Source: Erythrocercus mccallii
Lineage: Eukaryota > Chordata > Aves > Passeriformes > Dicruridae
Direction: 5' to 3'
Assembly (NCBI GenBank): GCA_013397435.1
Contig: VZRG01002023.1
Coordinates: 1-64,000, forward strand
DNA: 64,000 nt
This document shows positions 58,594 to 64,000 of this stretch, piece after piece. The notes under the pieces are model-generated. The model was given only the letters and a program-made list of their open reading frames with translations. It did not search any database and was not told the DNA's origin. Numbering within the stretch: the first letter of the stretch is position 1; every line of letters starts with the position of its first letter. A program made the position numbers and the translations under genes.

Positions 58594-61500
58594 CCTATAA
58601 TTTTGGCTTTTGTTTACTGTAGAAATATTTACTTATTCTTTGAAGCTCACTAAACTCTCATCTCAGCATTCTGTAGCAATTATCTAATTTAAATACTTTA
58701 TATAATAAGATGGTCTAATTGAGGATGGCATGCAAAAGTATGCTGTCTTACCAGCTTTGAATTTCGTGTCCTTCCTTATGTTATTGAAATCTCGCTATTT
58801 CTTGCATGATGAGGACCGGGAGTGCTGAATCTCCATCTGCGCATTCTCTCTCCCTGTCACTCATCGACTCCTTCTTCAGTTAGGTGGCTACCTTCCCAAA
58901 TGGCTTGTTCCAGTGCTCTCCCTATTGAAAAGTTTTCTGTGTTCCTGTAGTCTTATTGCTCTACTCTGATCCCTGTCAAATAAAGTGTGCAGAAAATTCA
59001 AACACCATTTTCAGAAAAGATTCCTTAAATCCCAACAGCTTTAATTAAATTATTATCAGTGCAGTGATTATTAATGTATAATATTAAGATTTTAGAAATG
59101 GGATCAGGAATTTAACTGATTTCCTCTGTCCCCATCCAAACTGTAGCTTTGTAGTGTATTTCTCGGACCAATACTTGGCACCTGCCTAACTTCAGACCAC
59201 CAAGGCAGGAGGTCCCCCCTGCAAAGCTCAGTCTACTCAGATGTCTACTCATGGGTTTAGGAATCTAACTTGAAGGCATATTTTTTTAAGATTGAGGTGA
59301 GTGGGATACATTACGGTGACAGTGAGGAGAAACTCGCATGGGCTATACAGTTCTGACAGTTGTTTGCCCAGCCAAAAGCCAAACATTTTATTAACACAAG
59401 CAAGCAGATAAAAAGACCATAACTCTTATTTTGACTATGGAACTGGTTAAAATATCTTACCTTAAGGACCCTTGATCTGACACAGCTTCTGCTTCTTTAC
59501 TTTCAAATGTTCTGAAGTCCCACAAATGACTGTGACAAATTGAGGAAGCTCAGAAGCTGAAAGGTCATCTGGGAGGGGAAGGGTGGCTCTCAGGCGTGAG
59601 CTGGACAAGGCTTTGCTTTAAGAAGCCAGTCTGCCAATGGCTGTAGAGTGGAGGGTCAGATCATCCTTCTCTGGCAGACAATGTGACTCTTTGCAACTAA
59701 AGCTGGCTTTTGCCACCAGTAAGGATGAGACTGGTGAGGCAAACAACCCAAGTTGTCCCCAGGAACATGGTTGTGACGAACACGAGCTCAGCAAGCTTCT
59801 TAATTTCAGCCAAAACAATGGATATCATGAGGCACTGGATGAGCTTTTCTTACCAGTAAGTAAGACAAATTGTCTGGGAAGTAACATCATTTGGCTAGAC
59901 AGAAAACTCTGGTCCAAGACAGGGCAAATGGCTTTGGCTCAGCTGTTTCCTGTTTCATGTGCAAGTCTGATGAAGCAGTGAGATCTGTGCCAGTTCTCAG
60001 TGTGGCCAGAACAGACTGTGCAAGAAGGTCTTTTAGTTTGTTAGACAGAGAGTACAGTAACTGAGTAAAGGAAAGCCTAGAAAATGGAGAGGACCAGAAC
60101 AGAAGTAGATCCTGCAAATAAGCCAGAAGTTATGAGCATCTGGGGAACATATTAGTCAGATATGTCTATTAAAGACATCTGTATATATGGCAGCGTCTTG
60201 TGAATTCAGAGAACATGATGCCAATTACAACCATTGGAGAGTCGTAATTTTGGTAAATGTAGGAAAGGGAATTCAGGAAAACTGGGAAGGTATCAGAAAA
60301 AGGAATTGAATAGCGTAACTATTTAGACAAATGTAACAAGCTTAAAAGCGTAAGAACCATCAGAGTATTTTGCCATGGAGGACGATTTTAATAGGAATGG
60401 GTGGTAGGAAAATGTAGTGGAGCAACATCGTTATCTACCTACAAACTGTTCAGGAAAGAAAGACTGGGCCATGGAGACAGAGGAAATACTTCTGTATAGA
60501 AGGATAACATGAACATTATTTAGCTGAACTCTAAGTGGGAAGGGCTGTGCAACTGAATCTCTGAAGACAAATAAATAAATGCTACAGTAGAAATTCCAAA
60601 GCATTTTTACAACTTCTGAAAAGTAAAGATATTAGCAGGTCTTTGTTGCTAATATCCAGCTTAAGAAAAGGAAACAGAATGAGCATTATTGAACTCCAAA
60701 GAATTGTTAACAGATTTGTGGTAATGGGGACTTGGGCTACTCCCCTAAGCCTGGCCAAACAGATCAGGAGACACACAAATTAGAAGAGCAATTTTCTTAA
60801 CACTTGACGCAACATTGAAACTACTCTTAACTCGGGTATCAATCACAAACTGATTGTAGCTAACTCACTGAGTATTAATGCTTGGGTGTGCTTAGGTGTA
60901 CCAGAAACCTAATTCGGTATGGCAGTTCAGGGATCAAACTTTCACCTCTTCAAGGTGATGATCTTTTTGTTTTCTTTAACCTCTGTGACGTAAGTATGTA
61001 TTTTAACATGTAAAAATTCAACAAATAGCAACTTCATCTTACTCCTCCTAAATCTACCTTTAAAAATTGGCCAGAGGTGAAGTAATAAACACATCTTTAT
61101 GAGCTGCTCCTCCTCCCAGGAGTGTGAAAGCCTTCAGAGATCTCTCATATGGCTCAGCCACTACCAGCTCCTTGATAAATCATACAGGTGTGCCGTGCCT
61201 TCCACATAGGAGGTTTTTGCATGCAGGTCTCCAGCTGTACCATACCCACATATCCCTGCTTTCTGAGCATGGTTTTGTGTTGGCTTCACAACAAATCTGA
61301 CACAGCTGGTGTTGGACTAAGCCTTGTTCTTAACAGTCCTACCCGACCCCTGCTTGCTTCTAGAGGAACACCCCCTCGACTTGGGTTTATTCGAGACACA
61401 AACTGGGTCTTGAGCTGTCGTCAAGTACTAGTCAGGGCTAGTCTCACTGCAGGCTACCGCTGTGTCACAGCACAACCTTGAAGAGACCCTTTGGCACAAT

Positions 61501-62639
61501 GCCTGTGGTGACTTGGCAATTACATCCACCTAGGCTACGCTCAGCGTTGTGGCAGCCAGCTGCAGTTAAAACCTGCTGGGACCACGGCTCAAGCATGATT
61601 AGCTGGCACAATGACAATCATGTATTTGTCTCCTCTAACTTCTGCTCCATAGACAGGAATAAGCAATATACCATCAAGGAAAGGCATAACTTGGACAAAT
61701 GCTTTGTAGAAACTCTGCAAGGCAGCACTGAATGCCTGAAAGTGAATAATGAAAAGAGAAGTAATGAAGGAAGTAAGGTTAAACAGCCAGAGGAAGAAGG
61801 AATCACACAAGAAATGACAGAAGAAATGCGTACCAGAAGGAAAGCGACTACATGAACAAAGCATATAAAAAGCCCCCAATGTGTGAAATTCAGAGGTACA
61901 ATTTTGGAGTGAACACAGATGGCAAAATTAGTCTGAAACCAACATACAGGGTCAGGTTGGCATGAGAAGAGACTCACTGACACTTTCATGGTTTTTACAT
62001 GTGTAGAAGGGCCGTTTGGATGGGACAGAAAACATTGGGCAAAAAGGATGCAAAGCAGCGGTGTATTTTTTTCCAATCAAAAGCCATCTATAACCTGTGC
62101 TTGAAAATGTCTTTTTTCTTTAAGCATATTAACAGTTTAAAACATGATAGTATCACTGGTGACACTGAGTACACTGGCCTTTAATGAATCAATAGATTAG
62201 TTTCATCTTTAACTAATTTGAACCTTTAATCTTCTTGCTTGTACGAATTCTTCTTCCTTCAGGTCAAAGCATTAAATAGGCTCAAGAAGTAAATAAGGAA
62301 ATAAATACCAGAAACCCCATGGGGAACATTGAAATTAAAGTTTTCTAATAGTCAAATCAACTTAATGCTGTGATTACCAGTTCAGTTCAGCTTCTTTCCC
62401 TCACCCCTCTCCCCCCAACTCTATGGCTAAAGCTGTGAGAGTAAATGGCCTAAAAAAGGAAGGTGTTTTGGTTTTCTTTTAGTTTCTTGATGCTTGTGTT
62501 GCTCTAGATAGAGGTTGAGGGTCTTTGTATTTTAACTGCTCTCACTATGGATATACAGATGACACTATAGACACCTGTCTTTTACAATACAGAGATGTAA
62601 AATAGCCCAAAGCATTAGTCTGCAAATTCTTCTCAATGT
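58594..62639. other. Noncoding DNA, no gene recognised
   Basis: No supported gene. Open frames on both strands around 61.5-62.0 kb (up to 152 codons, minus) lack domains. A weak exon-like segment at 59720-59855 (plus) is discussed among the findings. Confidence 0.5.
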
Positions 62640-62902
62640 CATACCTGGTTTGCACCCTACTGTGTGCCCATGTTGCTGATACATCTGACTTTTTTTATGG
62701 ATATAAGTTACACTGGTGCAAACCCTTCTGTAGACAAAATCTTGCTGATATAACTGTCCCCCACCAGCACAACGTATTTCAGTTAGTGAGTCAGAATACA
62801 CTTTGATATCAGTATAAATGGTTCCTCCTGGGGGGAGGATTGCTTCTTTACTGTTAAAAGTAATAGATAGTAGATAAGTTCTGAACTTTTCTCTTCCCTT
62901 AC

Positions 62903-63106
62903 TTGTTCTTAAATCAATCAAACCCGTATCTATTATTTCTCGTCCAGAAATAATACCCCTTTTTTTCATCACCTTTTTGACTACTGGTCCCCATCTGTGT
63001 TCTTGCTTCAATTGTATGGTCATCAGAAAAGGGTGTATCGAAAACCTTCTTGAAAGTAGAAGTTCTGTTTCAAGTGACAGTAACCGCAGGATCAAACACC
63101 TCCAAT
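62903..63106 (-). CDS. Possible coding exon (204 bp), unrecognised protein
   Basis: On the minus strand a strong acceptor (TTTTGTTTCTTTTTCTTTTAAG, ending at 63107) precedes an open frame. The frame can leave at a donor-like AACAA|GTAAGG at 62902, giving 204 bases in phase 1 at both ends. The same frame stays open to a stop codon near 62565 (176 codons from its first Met), so a terminal exon is also possible. The translation is basic (VVKKVMKKRGIISGREIID) with no domain I recognise, and codon use is AT-biased. The 3' part overlaps sequence that may come from an old DNA transposon, which weakens the case for a longer coding region. Chance is a real alternative. Confidence 0.25.
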
Positions 63107-64000
63107 CTTAAAAGAAAAAGAAACAAAACTGACTCAAAAGTTTGAAGCTAACAAATGGTTTGTAGCTGGCTGAGACACCTATATTTAATATTGAGGAAGC
63201 AATGACTTTCTGGTCTCCAGTGGAGCATCTCCTAACCAGACAGGCACACAACGAAATGAAGTCTTAATGCTGAGAACTTCTTGAGAACACTATAATAACA
63301 TTCTGGCAGGCTGAGCTCCCTTGGCTCATGCACTCACTGCAATTTGAATGTCTCTTTCAGTTTAGTATGATGCTTGGCAAATTTCCCAAACTTACATTAT
63401 CTGGGAAAGGAAGACAGGAGAAGCTGGTATGTTCAGCAAACCTTTGAAGAAGCTTCTTTGCAGTTTGCTCGTAGTGAAAGCGTTGGCTGCAAAAGAGTGT
63501 AGAAGTGTCAGGACTGCAGCTTAGCTAGCTTGAAAAGCGTTTATCTGACTTGCATCCAGGCACCAAGATGCTCAGATACCACAGCAATGTGTGTGGTATA
63601 AGAACCTAGATAAAAGATGATTAGATAGCAAATCAGACAGAATTTTGCATGTGATTTCCTGGGTTTGTCTAAACTTATAGCAGCAACAGTTAATTTTAGG
63701 AGGTTCTGAAGGCAGCTCCTGAGTGGGTTTATGGCTCTTATACATTGGATTCCAGCCGTAAAGTGCCAGTTGAGAGTTACTACTGTGGCAGGGAGCCCCT
63801 ATGGATGCAAAGCTGATGGAAATCATCTTTGGGCCTTCCCACTTTGGGGTAGGAGCAGCAGATATTGGTGATAGAAGATCTAGGGGAAGAGGAAGCCTTT
63901 TGGCAGCAATGGCAGAACTCCAAGGAAAAGAGCATCAGGATGTGCATGGGACATCACCCAAAGAGGGACAGAAGCAGGAGGGAGATGGTTGCACACAGGA
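63107..64000. other. Noncoding DNA, no gene recognised
   Basis: Unique sequence to the window edge. An 84-codon minus-strand frame at 63572-63826 has no domain. No repeat was recognised. Confidence 0.55.

Noticed and set aside
61618..62076. 152-codon hydrophobic minus-strand frame
   Set aside because: It is antisense to a charged, A-rich plus-strand frame (61478-61855). The hydrophobic residues follow from T-rich composition, not from real membrane segments.

Overview
The window is nuclear DNA from a vertebrate, most likely a bird. The best evidence is two 5'-truncated CR1 LINEs, at 32172-33472 (minus) and 38598-38948 (plus). Both end in the degenerate ATTCTATG octamers typical of avian and reptilian CR1. 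Recognisable interspersed repeats are sparse, CpG is depleted outside two small patches, and there are many short microsatellites. Nothing suggests a bacterial, plasmid or viral sequence: there are no operons, no long intact ORFs and no ribosome-binding-site pattern. I cannot place the window in a species or at a named locus.

No complete protein-coding gene is visible. Most of the 64 kb reads as intronic or intergenic DNA. Open frames longer than 100 codons occur on both strands but lack recognisable domains and are best treated as chance. The exceptions that deserve a test are short open segments bounded by plausible splice sites: 10198-10338 (minus, 47 codons, strong acceptor and donor), 28734-28880 (plus, 49 codons' worth, the most protein-like translation) and 62903-63106 (minus, 68 codons' worth, strong acceptor). 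They lie on different strands and have different phases, so they cannot all belong to one transcript.

Layout. 1-10 kb: unique noncoding DNA with two G-quadruplex motifs, a MIR-like SINE fossil near 5.6 kb and a 20-bp tandem duplication. 10-20 kb: a possible minus-strand exon, an AT-rich inverted repeat, a second MIR/L2-like fossil near 15 kb, a 27-bp palindrome near 16.0 kb and an ATT microsatellite that folds on itself. 20-32 kb: short tandem duplications, a homopurine tract, a third MIR-like fossil near 28.05 kb and the possible plus-strand exon. 32-39 kb: the two CR1 copies flanking a roughly 280-bp CpG-rich patch at 37.6-37.9 kb, which is next to a TGCTG pentanucleotide repeat. 39-64 kb: microsatellites (ATCC, TA, TTTA, ATT, CT, poly-T), AT-rich stretches that look like conserved noncoding elements, and near 62.7 kb a stretch that may be an old DNA transposon.

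No new biological system can be supported from this sequence. The most useful leads are the splice-bounded open segments, the small CpG island with a splice-donor-like sequence at its 3' edge, and the MIR-like fossils.
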